DNA of 64,000 bases from Flavobacterium sp. HSC-32F16 (GTDB taxonomy: Bacteria > Bacteroidota > Bacteroidia > Flavobacteriales > Flavobacteriaceae), in NCBI RefSeq assembly GCF_024171645.1, contig NZ_JALKAC010000010.1:1-64000 (forward strand), given 5' to 3'. Shown here piece by piece: positions 22,267 through 31,605 of the stretch. The stretch's first letter is position 1, and the number at the start of each line of letters is the position of its first letter. Both the position numbers and the translations under genes were made by a program. The notes beneath the pieces were generated by a model that saw nothing but the letters and a program-made list of their open reading frames with translations, made no database searches and was not told the origin of the DNA.

Positions 22267-23406
22267 ATGAAAAAAGTCCTTTTCAAAAAAACACTTTTTA
22301 GTTTACTATTATTTCTAAGTTTTACAATTGGCTTTGGGCAGAATGTGCCTTTATCTAATTATGCTAAAATAAGTGTGATTACCTGCGGATTAGGAAATGA
22401 AACTTATTCTTATTTTGGTCATACTGCGATTCGTGTTTCAGATCCAATTAACAATCTTGATGTGGTTTATAATTATGGTGCTTTTGATTTTAGGACTCCA
22501 AATTTCGTTGCTAAATTTGCAAAAGGTGATTTACAATATTTCGCAGTCGCACATTCATTTCCAGATTTTATAAATGATTATACTTATGAAAAAAGAAGTG
22601 TTTTTGAGCAGGAATTACTTCTTTCGCAGGATTTAAAACAAAAACTTTTTGACCACTTAAATGCTGTTTTATTATCTGAAGAACGTTATTACACTTACAA
22701 GTTTATTGACAAAAACTGTACTTCGATGGTCGTTGATGTTATCAATTCGACTTTAGGCGGTAATTTGATTGTAAAAAAAGAAGATACAGACAAAACATAT
22801 CGTTCTATTTTATTTCCTTATTTTGATGGCCATTTTTATGATCAATTAGGTACAAGCATAATTTTTGGAACCAAAGTTGACCAATTAGGAACCCGAATTT
22901 TTCTTCCTTTTGAATTAAAAAATAGTTTAGATGAAACCACTTTCCAGGGCCGCCTTTTAGCAGGAAAAAGTAAAACACTTTTAAGTTTTGAGAAGGAAAC
23001 ACCAACATCTTGGTGGAATAACATTTACACGTATTTATTTATTCTTGGATTTGTAGTTGTCGTACATAATAAAACAGTAGATAAAATCTATCTTTTAATT
23101 TTATCTTTAATGGGAGTATTTTTTGTTTCGGTTGGATTTTATTCTTTTCACCAAGAGCTGGCAATGAATTATAACGTGTTGTTATTTAGTCCGTTTTTGT
23201 TGATTTTACTTATTTTTTCAATTGCAAAAAACAAAAGATGGACTTATAGATTTGCTGTTCTACATTTAATCTTTCTGATTATTTACAGCATTTTTATAAT
23301 GAACAAAGCGCACTTTTTAATTATGCTTCCAATGATCATTACGAGTGGTTTTGTTTTAGTTAGAATTGCCATTCGAAACAAAAAACGTATTCCGATAATA
23401 ATCTAA
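22267..23406 (+). CDS. DUF4105 domain membrane protein
   Basis: A signal peptide (about 1-24, ending GFGQ) leads to a periplasmic DUF4105 domain, also called the Lnb N-terminal domain, over about residues 30-200. It shows ISVITCGLGNETYSYFGHTAIRV, here a TCGLGNETYSYFGHT core, and NCTSMVVDV with a conserved cysteine. The Cys/His pair recalls NlpC/P60-like or transacylase-type papain folds, but activity is unproven for this family. The C-terminal third has four to five membrane helices. It is probably co-transcribed with the PorV/PorQ-like gene. The stop lies 3 nt from the convergent end of the polysaccharide locus. Confidence 0.85.
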   Translation: MKKVLFKKTLFSLLLFLSFTIGFGQNVPLSNYAKISVITCGLGNETYSYFGHTAIRVSDPINNLDVVYNYGAFDFRTPNFVAKFAKGDLQYFAVAHSFPDFINDYTYEKRSVFEQELLLSQDLKQKLFDHLNAVLLSEERYYTYKFIDKNCTSMVVDVINSTLGGNLIVKKEDTDKTYRSILFPYFDGHFYDQLGTSIIFGTKVDQLGTRIFLPFELKNSLDETTFQGRLLAGKSKTLLSFEKETPTSWWNNIYTYLFILGFVVVVHNKTVDKIYLLILSLMGVFFVSVGFYSFHQELAMNYNVLLFSPFLLILLIFSIAKNKRWTYRFAVLHLIFLIIYSIFIMNKAHFLIMLPMIITSGFVLVRIAIRNKKRIPIII

Positions 23407-23409
23407 AAC

Positions 23410-24804
23410 CTATTGTCCGCGGTAAAATAAAACAGTAGTAATCGTTTTAAAAGTGATACTTAAATCAAGAAAAACACTTCGATGTTTGATGTAGTAAAGA
23501 TCGTATTGTAGTTTAATCAAGCTTTCGTCTATTGATTCTCCGTATGAATAGTTTACCTGCGCCCAGCCTGTAAGTCCAGGTTTTATAACGTGGCGGGTTT
23601 CATAAAAAGGCATTACTTTGGCTATTTCTTCCACGAAAAAAGGTCTTTCAGGTCTTGGGCCAATTACAGCCATATCTCCTTTTAAAACGTTGAAAAATTG
23701 CGGCAGTTCATCGATTCTGGATTTACGCATGAACTTCCCAAATGGAGTTATTCGTTTATCATTTGCAACGGCAAAAACAGCTCCGTTAACTTCCGAAGCC
23801 TCGATCATGGTTCTGAATTTATAAATTTTAAATACAGCTCCGTTTTTTCCTACTCTCTCTTGTGTATAAAATAAACTTCCTTTGTTTGCCAAAAGGTTCC
23901 CAAGAAAAATAAAAGGAATGAAAACGAAACAAATCAATAAACCTGTAAAAGAAAATGAGAGCTCTAAAAATCGTATTAAGAATAAATATAATTTATTGTT
24001 ATTGCTTCGGCTGAACGGGAAAAAACGATAAAAATCACGTTCTATATAATGCACCGGAATACGTTGTGTTTTACTCTCGTAAACCTGAGTATATTCTCTA
24101 ATAACATTTCCAGATTCCAATAAACTTAATAATTGTTGATATAAATCAGCTGTGATTCCATCTGTTTTTTGGGATGCAATTACAATTTCAGAAACGTTAT
24201 GTTTGATTACAAATCTCTCCAAATAACTTTTCTTAATTTCTTTTACATAATGAAAATTAGTTTTTGTTTCCGAATTCGAATCTGAATTCACAAAACCAAT
24301 TATTCTATAATGCGGATCAACATTCTCCAGTCCCGAAACTAATTCTTCTACCTGATCTTTGTCGCATATTAAAATTACATTTTGAGAAAACCGATGTGAA
24401 GCAAGAAAAATGGCGTAGAAAAAACGCCACATAAGCATTACAAGTAAGATTGCAAAATAAAATATTACAATTACTAAACGCTGTTTTGGAAGTTCAGGTG
24501 ATAAAATTGGAGTAAGAAGATAAATCAAAACTGCTGCAGAAACAGAAAGCACAACACTTTTTACTATCTGAAACTGATTACTGGCAATCTGTAGATTATA
24601 CATCTCGAATATTGTACCGAAAACTAATAAATAACCAACAAATATAAAGGGTCTGTAAATAGTAGTGCTTTCAAATGCAAAATAATGAAACTCGAAAAAT
24701 AAGTTTAAAAGATACAATATTCCAATGACGAATAGAGCATCAAATACAAAAAGCAAAACTTTTCGTTCTGAAATTTCAAAATGCATTTTTCTGTTTGAAC
24801 GCAT
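23410..24804 (-). CDS. Polyprenyl glycosylphosphotransferase (WbaP/WcaJ type)
   Basis: Transfers a sugar-1-phosphate from a nucleotide sugar to undecaprenyl phosphate, starting glycan assembly on the inner membrane. Residues about 10-145 hold four membrane helices, then a CoA-/NAD-binding-like domain (about 150-250). The bacterial sugar-transferase domain (about 265-464) has a membrane re-entrant helix, VFKIYKFRTM, SRIDELPQFFNVLKGDM and IGPRPERP with the catalytic Asp-Glu pair in IDELPQ. A TACATTTG promoter box lies 35 nt upstream. It is the last gene of the large locus, yet performs a first step. The sugar is not determined; glucose, galactose or a deoxyamino sugar are all possible. Confidence 0.92.
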   Translation of the reverse strand: MRSNRKMHFEISERKVLLFVFDALFVIGILYLLNLFFEFHYFAFESTTIYRPFIFVGYLLVFGTIFEMYNLQIASNQFQIVKSVVLSVSAAVLIYLLTPILSPELPKQRLVIVIFYFAILLVMLMWRFFYAIFLASHRFSQNVILICDKDQVEELVSGLENVDPHYRIIGFVNSDSNSETKTNFHYVKEIKKSYLERFVIKHNVSEIVIASQKTDGITADLYQQLLSLLESGNVIREYTQVYESKTQRIPVHYIERDFYRFFPFSRSNNNKLYLFLIRFLELSFSFTGLLICFVFIPFIFLGNLLANKGSLFYTQERVGKNGAVFKIYKFRTMIEASEVNGAVFAVANDKRITPFGKFMRKSRIDELPQFFNVLKGDMAVIGPRPERPFFVEEIAKVMPFYETRHVIKPGLTGWAQVNYSYGESIDESLIKLQYDLYYIKHRSVFLDLSITFKTITTVLFYRGQ

Positions 24805-24838
24805 ATATTTATGTAGATTTAAGGGCTTAAATTCGAGG

Positions 24839-24846
24839 CAAATGTA
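24839..24846 (-). promoter_or_regulatory. Internal promoter -7 element before the WbaP-like gene
   Basis: Minus-strand TACATTTG matches TAnnTTTG in the 57-nt gap between the O-antigen ligase-like gene and the polyprenyl glycosylphosphotransferase gene. It suggests separate transcription of the latter. The -33 element is unclear. Confidence 0.5.
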
Positions 24847-24861
24847 TTATAAAAAAACAAT

Positions 24862-26208
24862 TTACCTAATAGAGTTTTCCGTTTTTTCAGGATTTTTTAC
24901 CTGAACAGAAAGAAGACATAATGCATAAACAAAAGCTGGCGCTGCTATTCGCATTGCCGCGTGATTTATTGTGAGGAGCCAAAAAATAAAAAAGGACAGA
25001 AAATATAGGTGCTGTCGATTATTGATGTAAACTATAAACGGAGTAACAACGAGAATTAATAATCCAAGGATTCCAAAGAAACCATGTTCGCTTAACATAC
25101 GTGAAACTTCGTTATGTGAAGCCACTTCACTTCCATATGATTCTTTTCGAACATCTTTTCCCATTCCAACTCCTACGCCTAAAATTGGATTGTCTAAAAA
25201 TATTTTAAAATCTGCGTCCATGATCGCTTCACGCCCTCCAAGTTTATCTTTCTTAATCCTTCCTTTCGCATCCTGATTCGCATATCTTTTTTCTATAAGT
25301 CCACTGGTTTGCAAAGAACTATAAGTCCAGATTCCAACTGTTACCAGACCTGTTAATACTACTAGAATACTAACCTTAGTTTTACCTTTAGAGTTTGAAA
25401 AATAATAAGTCAAGAATAAAACGCACAAAATCATTGCAGCTCCCGTGATTACTCCTCCTCTCGAAAAAGTAACAATCCCTCTATAGCTTATAAAAATCAG
25501 CAGTACAGCATTTAAAACAATCAGTCTTTTTGATTTTGAAAATAACACCGATTGTGTAAAAAAAACAAACATTCCTAATCCTAAAATAGTTGATACCTGA
25601 TTAGGTCCAAAACCTCCCGAAGTTATAAAGTTAGAACTTGTTCCGGTTACAACCTCTTTAATGCTTGGAGTGTACACGAACAAATAAGCTACTGTTGTTA
25701 CAATTGGCAGTCCCATTGTAAACAATATATTTTGTAAATCAGAAAATATAATTCTACGCTTGAATGTATAAATAGAACAAATAGCCAGACAGAATGGGCC
25801 TGACAAATTAAAAAATAATGCCTTTCTGATATCTGTTTCAAAAGAAGCAACTGCATTAGTCATTAAAATTCCAGGAATTAATAAAATTATAAAGAAAGCA
25901 TATATAAAAGCAGTTTTAGAAAAATTACTATAAATCATACCCAGCAGCATAAAAAAAGCTACTGTGACTTTAATATATTCATTATTAAAATTACCTCCCG
26001 TCATTCGTAAAAAAACCTCAACACCAACTAAATATGCCGAAACAAAAAGAACTTCATTGTTTTTATTCTTATTTCTATGTACAACAAAAAGCCCCACAAG
26101 AGGGATTATTAATGCATAAATTTTAGATAAAAAAGGCACTACATAGACCACTAGAGCAATGGCTGCATGAATTAACAATAGAAAGCTATATGATAATTTA
26201 CTTTTCAT
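24862..26208 (-). CDS. O-antigen ligase/polymerase-like membrane protein
   Basis: A polytopic inner-membrane protein of 448 residues with about eleven hydrophobic helices and a large periplasmic loop (about 295-375). That loop contains DNPILGVGVGMGKD and SHNEVSRMLSEHGFFG, the hallmark of the Wzy_C/O-antigen ligase family. WaaL joins a finished polysaccharide to lipid A-core, whereas Wzy polymerises repeat units; the two are not separable by eye. Since the locus has an ABC exporter rather than a visible Wzx flippase, ligase is the more natural reading. It ends the tight glycosyltransferase run (3-nt gap). Confidence 0.85.
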   Translation of the reverse strand: MKSKLSYSFLLLIHAAIALVVYVVPFLSKIYALIIPLVGLFVVHRNKNKNNEVLFVSAYLVGVEVFLRMTGGNFNNEYIKVTVAFFMLLGMIYSNFSKTAFIYAFFIILLIPGILMTNAVASFETDIRKALFFNLSGPFCLAICSIYTFKRRIIFSDLQNILFTMGLPIVTTVAYLFVYTPSIKEVVTGTSSNFITSGGFGPNQVSTILGLGMFVFFTQSVLFSKSKRLIVLNAVLLIFISYRGIVTFSRGGVITGAAMILCVLFLTYYFSNSKGKTKVSILVVLTGLVTVGIWTYSSLQTSGLIEKRYANQDAKGRIKKDKLGGREAIMDADFKIFLDNPILGVGVGMGKDVRKESYGSEVASHNEVSRMLSEHGFFGILGLLILVVTPFIVYINNRQHLYFLSFFIFWLLTINHAAMRIAAPAFVYALCLLSVQVKNPEKTENSIR

Positions 26209-26211
26209 TTA

Positions 26212-27315
26212 CTATAAAGAATTATCAGCAGCCAAAAAACTAAAAACAGGATTTATCCAAAAAAGATATTCTTTTATAATTGACTCCTGACCGTAATGCA
26301 GCTGTATAAATTTACTTAATTCTATTCCCATTTGTATTCTATCTATTTTATTTTCAATTAGTGATTGAAGTGACTCCACTAATTGATTTAAATTACCTGA
26401 CTCTACAACTAATCCATATTTATCAGATACAATTACTTTTGAAATCTCTCCAACATTCGTCGCAACTACGGGCAGCTTGTGTAATCCATATTCTAGAACT
26501 GCCAAAGGAAGGCCTTCTGAAAGTGATGGTAAAACTGCTATATCAAAGTTTTTTAAAACGTCGCCTATATTGTTTACGGCTCCATAAAAAGAGACGTTTT
26601 CCTGAAGCTGTAAATATTTTACTTTTTGCTTTAATTGTTTCGAATAGCTGTCTAAAAAGTCCTTCCCAAATAAGTGAAAAGTCCATTCCGGGAATTGATC
26701 CCTAATAACATTTGCTGCTTCTATCAACAAATTATGATTTTTTTGAGGACGCAAATTGGCAACACAAACAATTCTTTTTCCTTGAACTCCTTTTAATAAA
26801 AGCTTTTCATTGCCGCTAGACAAATCGCTCACAAAATTCGGGAAATATTTAACATTTGAGCACCATAAATATGATTCACTCCAATTCTTTAAGGCTGAAT
26901 TTACAGAGATAACCCCACTAAAAAAAAATGAACTTACTTTTAAAACTAAATTTTTACGCAAATTTAAATCTTGTGAAATCCCATAATGATCATGCCAGAT
27001 AATTTTAATTTTAGGATAAGTAATTTTCACCAAAACAGCTGTGAAAAATGAAGAACTATGAGCTTGAATCAAACTTATTTGGTTCTTTTTAAGGTATCTT
27101 CTTAATCTTAAAACAGCTTTAAAATCGACTTTTTTATTTTTATTTAAAAACAAATAAGAGACTTCTTTATTGATTTGGTTTAATAGCAATCCTTCTTTTC
27201 GCGTTGAAATCAAACCTGAAAATTCAATTTTCTCGCTTAGAACATTCGCATAGTTTACCGCCATACGTTCTGCACCGCCAGGCTCAAGAGAATCTATAAT
27301 TTGTACAATTCTCAT
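26212..27315 (-). CDS. Glycosyltransferase family 4-like
   Basis: A GT-B retaining glycosyltransferase of 367 residues. The N-terminal acceptor domain opens with IIDSLEPGGAERMAVNYA, the classic GT4 start. The donor domain begins near 180 (IVCVANLRPQKNHNLLIEAA), and the E-x7-E motif is EGLPLAVLE, followed by PVVATNVGEISKVI. It should use a nucleotide-sugar donor at the cytoplasmic membrane face to extend a lipid-linked glycan. Donor and acceptor are unknown. It overlaps its upstream neighbour by 4 nt (ATGA), indicating coupled translation. Confidence 0.88.
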   Translation of the reverse strand: MRIVQIIDSLEPGGAERMAVNYANVLSEKIEFSGLISTRKEGLLLNQINKEVSYLFLNKNKKVDFKAVLRLRRYLKKNQISLIQAHSSSFFTAVLVKITYPKIKIIWHDHYGISQDLNLRKNLVLKVSSFFFSGVISVNSALKNWSESYLWCSNVKYFPNFVSDLSSGNEKLLLKGVQGKRIVCVANLRPQKNHNLLIEAANVIRDQFPEWTFHLFGKDFLDSYSKQLKQKVKYLQLQENVSFYGAVNNIGDVLKNFDIAVLPSLSEGLPLAVLEYGLHKLPVVATNVGEISKVIVSDKYGLVVESGNLNQLVESLQSLIENKIDRIQMGIELSKFIQLHYGQESIIKEYLFWINPVFSFLAADNSL

Positions 27316-28430
27316 TTAGTCAGCAATTTTTTAATTTCGGTTTCAAAAACATCGGTAGTATAATTACGCGACCATTGTAATGCTAGTTGGCTTTTTTCAA
27401 AAAACTTATTTTTATCTGTAAAAGCATTTTCAACTTGCATTAGATCATTCTCTAAATTCATATTAAGTAAGACACCTCTTTTACCATAATCCAGCATAAA
27501 AGGAACACATGAAACCTTTGTAGCAATTGGAACACAGCCCCAAAACATTCCTTCTGCAACAGCTTTTGGCCAGCCCTCACTTTTCGATGGCAATATTACA
27601 AAATGACTTTCTTGAAATCCTTTTTTTATGACTTCTTTATTTTGATTTCCGTTTAAAAAAATATTTTTATCAAGTTCATTTTCAATTATATATTTTTGCA
27701 AAACAGCTCTTTCAATTCCATCTCCATATAAATTCAGCATTACATTATTTCCAGATTGAATTAGTTTTTCCACTAGTTTCAATGCATACATCGGATTTTT
27801 TCCTGCAACTAAACTTCCCACAAAAATAAATTTTATAACCTGATCAAAATTTGTCTTTTGAATTAAAACCTTCTCCGCTTCCGAATACGTTGCTGTAAAA
27901 AATGATTTAATATTTTTAGACTGATTATCCCATTCTCCATAAACCAAAACCTTCATATTTCGAGTCAGAAAGGTATTATTTAATATCCATTTTTGGAGCC
28001 TGTACGTCCATGGTTGTTTGCTTTTAGGATCCCAGTTACCTGCATATTTGGCTGTTTTCTTTTTTTTAGGAAAAAACACTTGAACAATACAAGCCAATAA
28101 CCCCATATTTCCCGGACATCTTAAATGAATATGATCAGCACTTTTCATAATCCAAAATATCTTCCACATAATATACGGAATTTTGAAAAGACTAATCAAA
28201 ATGCTTTTTATGGTTAAAAAATTAAAATCAGGAATTTTCGTGAAATCTATTTTTTTATAATCATAAGGACTGTCTATTTCAGCAGGAACTCCTCCGGATA
28301 AAGGGGCAACTATTATTACTTCATCAACATATTTTAACCAAATATTCATTTCACGCACATATGGCGCATAACCAAAATATTGTTTTTCTCTCTCTATATG
28401 ATTGACGTGTGTAATTATTGCAAATTTCAT
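27312..28430 (-). CDS. Glycosyltransferase family 4-like
   Basis: A GT-B protein of 372 residues. The N-terminal half is atypical (ITHVNHIEREKQYFGYAPYV), with a membrane-associating aromatic patch IPYIMWKIFWIM. The donor half begins at about 200 (FIFVGSLVAGKNPMYALKLV) and includes LPSKSEGWPKAVAEGMFWG with E-x7-E and VPIATKVSCVP. The closing segment EKSQLALQWSRNYT is typical of GT4. It lies 2 nt downstream of the 326-residue transferase gene and overlaps the next gene by 4 nt. Specificity unknown. Confidence 0.86.
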   Translation of the reverse strand: MKFAIITHVNHIEREKQYFGYAPYVREMNIWLKYVDEVIIVAPLSGGVPAEIDSPYDYKKIDFTKIPDFNFLTIKSILISLFKIPYIMWKIFWIMKSADHIHLRCPGNMGLLACIVQVFFPKKKKTAKYAGNWDPKSKQPWTYRLQKWILNNTFLTRNMKVLVYGEWDNQSKNIKSFFTATYSEAEKVLIQKTNFDQVIKFIFVGSLVAGKNPMYALKLVEKLIQSGNNVMLNLYGDGIERAVLQKYIIENELDKNIFLNGNQNKEVIKKGFQESHFVILPSKSEGWPKAVAEGMFWGCVPIATKVSCVPFMLDYGKRGVLLNMNLENDLMQVENAFTDKNKFFEKSQLALQWSRNYTTDVFETEIKKLLTK

Positions 28431-28432
28431 TT

Positions 28433-29413
28433 CTATTTTTTTTCAATCAATCTTTTTACAACTTTTTCGGGCGCTAAATAATCATCAAAATATTTTTTAC
28501 TTTGCGTCTCTAACATTTGTTTAAAATCATGATTTCCAATTATTTTATCGATTGCCAAATTTATTTCTTCAGCGTTCCCTGCATAGATCAGATGTTGATT
28601 ATTTATTAATTCAGCAGGCAGTTTATTGTAATGAGGAGTCGAAATGATTGCTTTTCCTAAAGCCAGAAATTCAGCTAATTTCCAACCATGACATGAAAGT
28701 ACAGCAGGAGTATTGAATACAAAAGCTCCACTTTTAATTTTTTTAATATAGCTTTCTAATGGTACTTTCTTCGGATATATCAAATGATCATATCCTAAAT
28801 TATCCCCATTACTTCTTGCTGCAAAGCCTCCCTCAAAATGTATATTGCTATTACTTTTACAGCATTCTATAAACATAGCGCGGTTAGCATTGGTCTCACT
28901 TTCTTTTTTCCAGATACTATTTATAAAGAAAACATCAGAACGGGACGACTCACTTGATACATATTCCTCTAATTTCAGCCTTTTAAACTGTCTCCAGTAG
29001 TTTATTGCAAATTCTTTTGTGTTTGAAATTTGTTTTCTAAATCTAAAATAATTTAAAGTAAGATGATAAAATGTTGGAAACAGGTTCCAAATTTTAAGCC
29101 CAAAACTTGGTCCTATAGGAAGGATCTTTTCCTGATTTCCTGCTTCAATATTATTCAAATTGTAATTTACTTTTCCGTAAACATCACACCAATCCAATGC
29201 TTTTAAATCGATTGTCGAGGCATCACCCGAATCGACAATTATCTTCTTTAAATTCCTTCCATCTTCAACTATAAAAGCAAAAGTACCTTGTCGAAAATCT
29301 GGAAATTTAGAAACATTAAACTCATAATTCTTATATACTTTTTTGATCCCAAAGATATAATAGCCATCATAAAAAACATTGCAAAGCCCGTAAACATATA
29401 CTTTTACACTCAT
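28433..29413 (-). CDS. Glycosyltransferase-like protein (GT-B, divergent)
   Basis: A 326-residue protein that I assign to GT-B transferases mainly by its C-terminal third: VFNTPAVLSCHGWKLAEFLALGKAIISTPH, here the HGWKLAEFLALGKAI core with a donor-binding glutamate, followed by HLIYAGNAEEINLAIDKI. The N-terminal half (VYVYGLCNVFYDGYYIFG) has no motif I recognise and may bind an unusual acceptor. It lies between two other transferase genes with small gaps (18 and 2 nt). Because its family is unclear, it is one candidate for the missing sialyltransferase. Confidence 0.7.
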   Translation of the reverse strand: MSVKVYVYGLCNVFYDGYYIFGIKKVYKNYEFNVSKFPDFRQGTFAFIVEDGRNLKKIIVDSGDASTIDLKALDWCDVYGKVNYNLNNIEAGNQEKILPIGPSFGLKIWNLFPTFYHLTLNYFRFRKQISNTKEFAINYWRQFKRLKLEEYVSSESSRSDVFFINSIWKKESETNANRAMFIECCKSNSNIHFEGGFAARSNGDNLGYDHLIYPKKVPLESYIKKIKSGAFVFNTPAVLSCHGWKLAEFLALGKAIISTPHYNKLPAELINNQHLIYAGNAEEINLAIDKIIGNHDFKQMLETQSKKYFDDYLAPEKVVKRLIEKK

Positions 29414-29431
29414 TTATTCTAACTTTATTTT

Positions 29432-30448
29432 TTAGATCAGATCCTTAATATTTTCATTCAACACTATCAATTCTGTATTTTTGTTTTCATCAAAAAGATA
29501 TTCGCCATAATATGCATTATAATAATCAAGAACATTTTTTGCCATTTCATTTTTTAATTCCTGAGATAATGAAAGTGCTTTGTCGACTATCAATTTAATA
29601 TCTGAAATGCTTTGATACACTAAACAATTAAAATCATCCTGCAATGATGGATTTAACCAATGCGGATAATTCAAAATTGGAATTACACCAACAGACATAG
29701 CTTCTAAAACATTATGACACATAGGCATTGTCATTCCGGGTGCACAAAAAATAAAATCGGCGGCTGTTAAATAATATCTCCATTTTTGATTTGGAATTGC
29801 ACCAGACTGCCATCGCATTGCCACTAGTTTATCACTGAATTTTTTAGAATCCAGATCCTCCATTAATTCTTTTCCGGAAATTGAAAGTACGCTTTTGTGC
29901 TGTATTACTTCCTGATAAATATCCCATCTATTTAGTAATTTGAAATTATCCGGGATTAGAGTTGTATTATAAATTTTTTCTTCAAAATTTCCGCTCAGTA
30001 TTATTCCAATTTTTTTAGAAGAAAAATCGGTCTGAGTTACCAAATAATTAAAAGGATGCATAATATAAGGCAGAACATTTTTTTGATAATCACTTGTTGT
30101 ATACACCTTTTTATACTTATAATTCACAACAAAATCTGCACTTTTATGATGGCTGAATGTTTTCAGTTTATTTAATTTTGAAAAGGGTTTAGCAAAATAA
30201 ATATAATCGAGCTGCTTAAACCATTTTGCTAAAAGTAACATTCGGACAACTGAAAATTGAATCACAATTGGTTCTTTATATACAGCTTTAATTCTAAAAA
30301 AAAGGTTTAAATAAGTTCTCACTTTTGTACGATGAGCTACATTTAGGTATACTACTGGCTGATCACCTTCGTAAAAACGAACGTATGAGTAATATTGCTT
30401 AAATTCCTCAAGTTTTTTTGAAATCTTTTTTTTAATTATATAAATCAT
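29432..30448 (-). CDS. Putative glycosyltransferase (GT-B like, 338 aa)
   Basis: The N-terminus is basic (IIKKKISKKLEEFKQYY) and could lie on the membrane surface. The C-terminal part has FIFCAPGMTMPMCHNVLEAMSVGVIPILNYPH, in which CHNVLEAMSVGVIPIL is the donor-site glutamate region of GT-B enzymes, followed by WLNPSLQDDFNCLVY. No standard GT4 opening is present. It overlaps the upstream GT4 gene by 1 nt. A polysaccharide transferase role rests on fold-like motifs plus position; donor unknown. Confidence 0.7.
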   Translation of the reverse strand: MIYIIKKKISKKLEEFKQYYSYVRFYEGDQPVVYLNVAHRTKVRTYLNLFFRIKAVYKEPIVIQFSVVRMLLLAKWFKQLDYIYFAKPFSKLNKLKTFSHHKSADFVVNYKYKKVYTTSDYQKNVLPYIMHPFNYLVTQTDFSSKKIGIILSGNFEEKIYNTTLIPDNFKLLNRWDIYQEVIQHKSVLSISGKELMEDLDSKKFSDKLVAMRWQSGAIPNQKWRYYLTAADFIFCAPGMTMPMCHNVLEAMSVGVIPILNYPHWLNPSLQDDFNCLVYQSISDIKLIVDKALSLSQELKNEMAKNVLDYYNAYYGEYLFDENKNTELIVLNENIKDLI

Positions 30449-31605
30449 TATTTATCTTGTTGAACTAATAACGATTGAAAAAAATCGATATTTTGTTTCA
30501 CTATACTGGCTAAACCATATTTTTGAATCACAAATTCTCTCGCTTCTTTCCCCATCATCTTTGCTTTTTCTTTATTAGAAAAATACCACACAATTTTCTC
30601 TGCAATACTTTCTGGGTTATATGGGTCACATAATAAACCCGTTTTATAATCTTGTATTGTCTCTGGTCCTGGTCCTAAAAGGGTAAAAACTACTGCTTTT
30701 TCCATCGCCATAGCTTCTGGAGCGACAAGTCCCTGAGTTTCCATGTGTGAAGGAAAAACACAAACTGAAGCCTCAGAATATGCCAAAGGTATATTTGTAT
30801 AAGAAATGCTGCCATGAAAGTGAACATCTATGGCAATTTTTCCAAATTTAGATAACTCTTTTTCTTTAAGCATTTGAATATAAGAGCTTCCGTCAGGATA
30901 AAACCAATCGCGTCCATAAATTTCTAGTACTGCATTTGGGAATTTGTTTTTCACCAAAGGAAAAGCTTGTATTAACTGTCTTATTCCTTTTTTTTCGCAG
31001 ACTGTTCCGGCAAATACGATTTTATTTGACGCTTCATTTTCATTTCGCGGACTAAAAAAATCTGTATTAATCGGGTAACTGATATAGGCTATTGGCTTAT
31101 TATTATAGCTTAAATATTTTTCTGTATGGTTTTTAACATATTGAGAAACAGCTATAAAGGCATCGCTTTTTTTAAACGACCTTTTTTCCTGAAAGCCTTT
31201 CCAACTGTTAATCTTTCTGTTTTCACTTTCAGCAAAAAAATGATGTCCTCCATGCAGTCTAATAACGTATTTAACTCCGCTTATTTTATTTAGAAATGCC
31301 AATCCAAGTTCTGAAGATTCAATAATATCAATTGGTTCCTGTTTATGAATTTCTCTAATCTTTTTATTAATTGCTTTGAAATTAAAATACCAGGAAAGTC
31401 CTTTTACAGAACTTCGATTTAAACGATAAACAGCAGTGCCATCTCTATTTTCCGTCTCATTTGCAAGAGTGTAGTTCATACCTATTACAGACACTTTTAT
31501 ACCTTTTAGAACTAAAGCTTCTGTGATTGTTTTTACAAAGCTGCCAATACCACCATGTGGAAATCCTTCTTTCGGAAATTCATTTGTTAAGAAACAGATG
31601 TGCAT
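30448..31605 (-). CDS. Glycosyltransferase family 4
   Basis: A clear GT4 enzyme of 385 residues. It opens with CFLTNEFPKEGFPHGGIGSFV, here TNEFP...GGIGSF, then YVIRLHGGHHFF. The donor domain (about 195-385) starts with IVFAGTVCEKKGIRQLIQAF and contains FPSHMETQGLVAPEAMAMEKAV with the glutamate pair, then GLLCDPYNPESIAEKI. A retaining transferase acting at the cytoplasmic face is expected. It overlaps the upstream 470-residue gene by 19 nt and the next by 1 nt, so translation is tightly coupled. Confidence 0.9.
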   Translation of the reverse strand: MHICFLTNEFPKEGFPHGGIGSFVKTITEALVLKGIKVSVIGMNYTLANETENRDGTAVYRLNRSSVKGLSWYFNFKAINKKIREIHKQEPIDIIESSELGLAFLNKISGVKYVIRLHGGHHFFAESENRKINSWKGFQEKRSFKKSDAFIAVSQYVKNHTEKYLSYNNKPIAYISYPINTDFFSPRNENEASNKIVFAGTVCEKKGIRQLIQAFPLVKNKFPNAVLEIYGRDWFYPDGSSYIQMLKEKELSKFGKIAIDVHFHGSISYTNIPLAYSEASVCVFPSHMETQGLVAPEAMAMEKAVVFTLLGPGPETIQDYKTGLLCDPYNPESIAEKIVWYFSNKEKAKMMGKEAREFVIQKYGLASIVKQNIDFFQSLLVQQDK

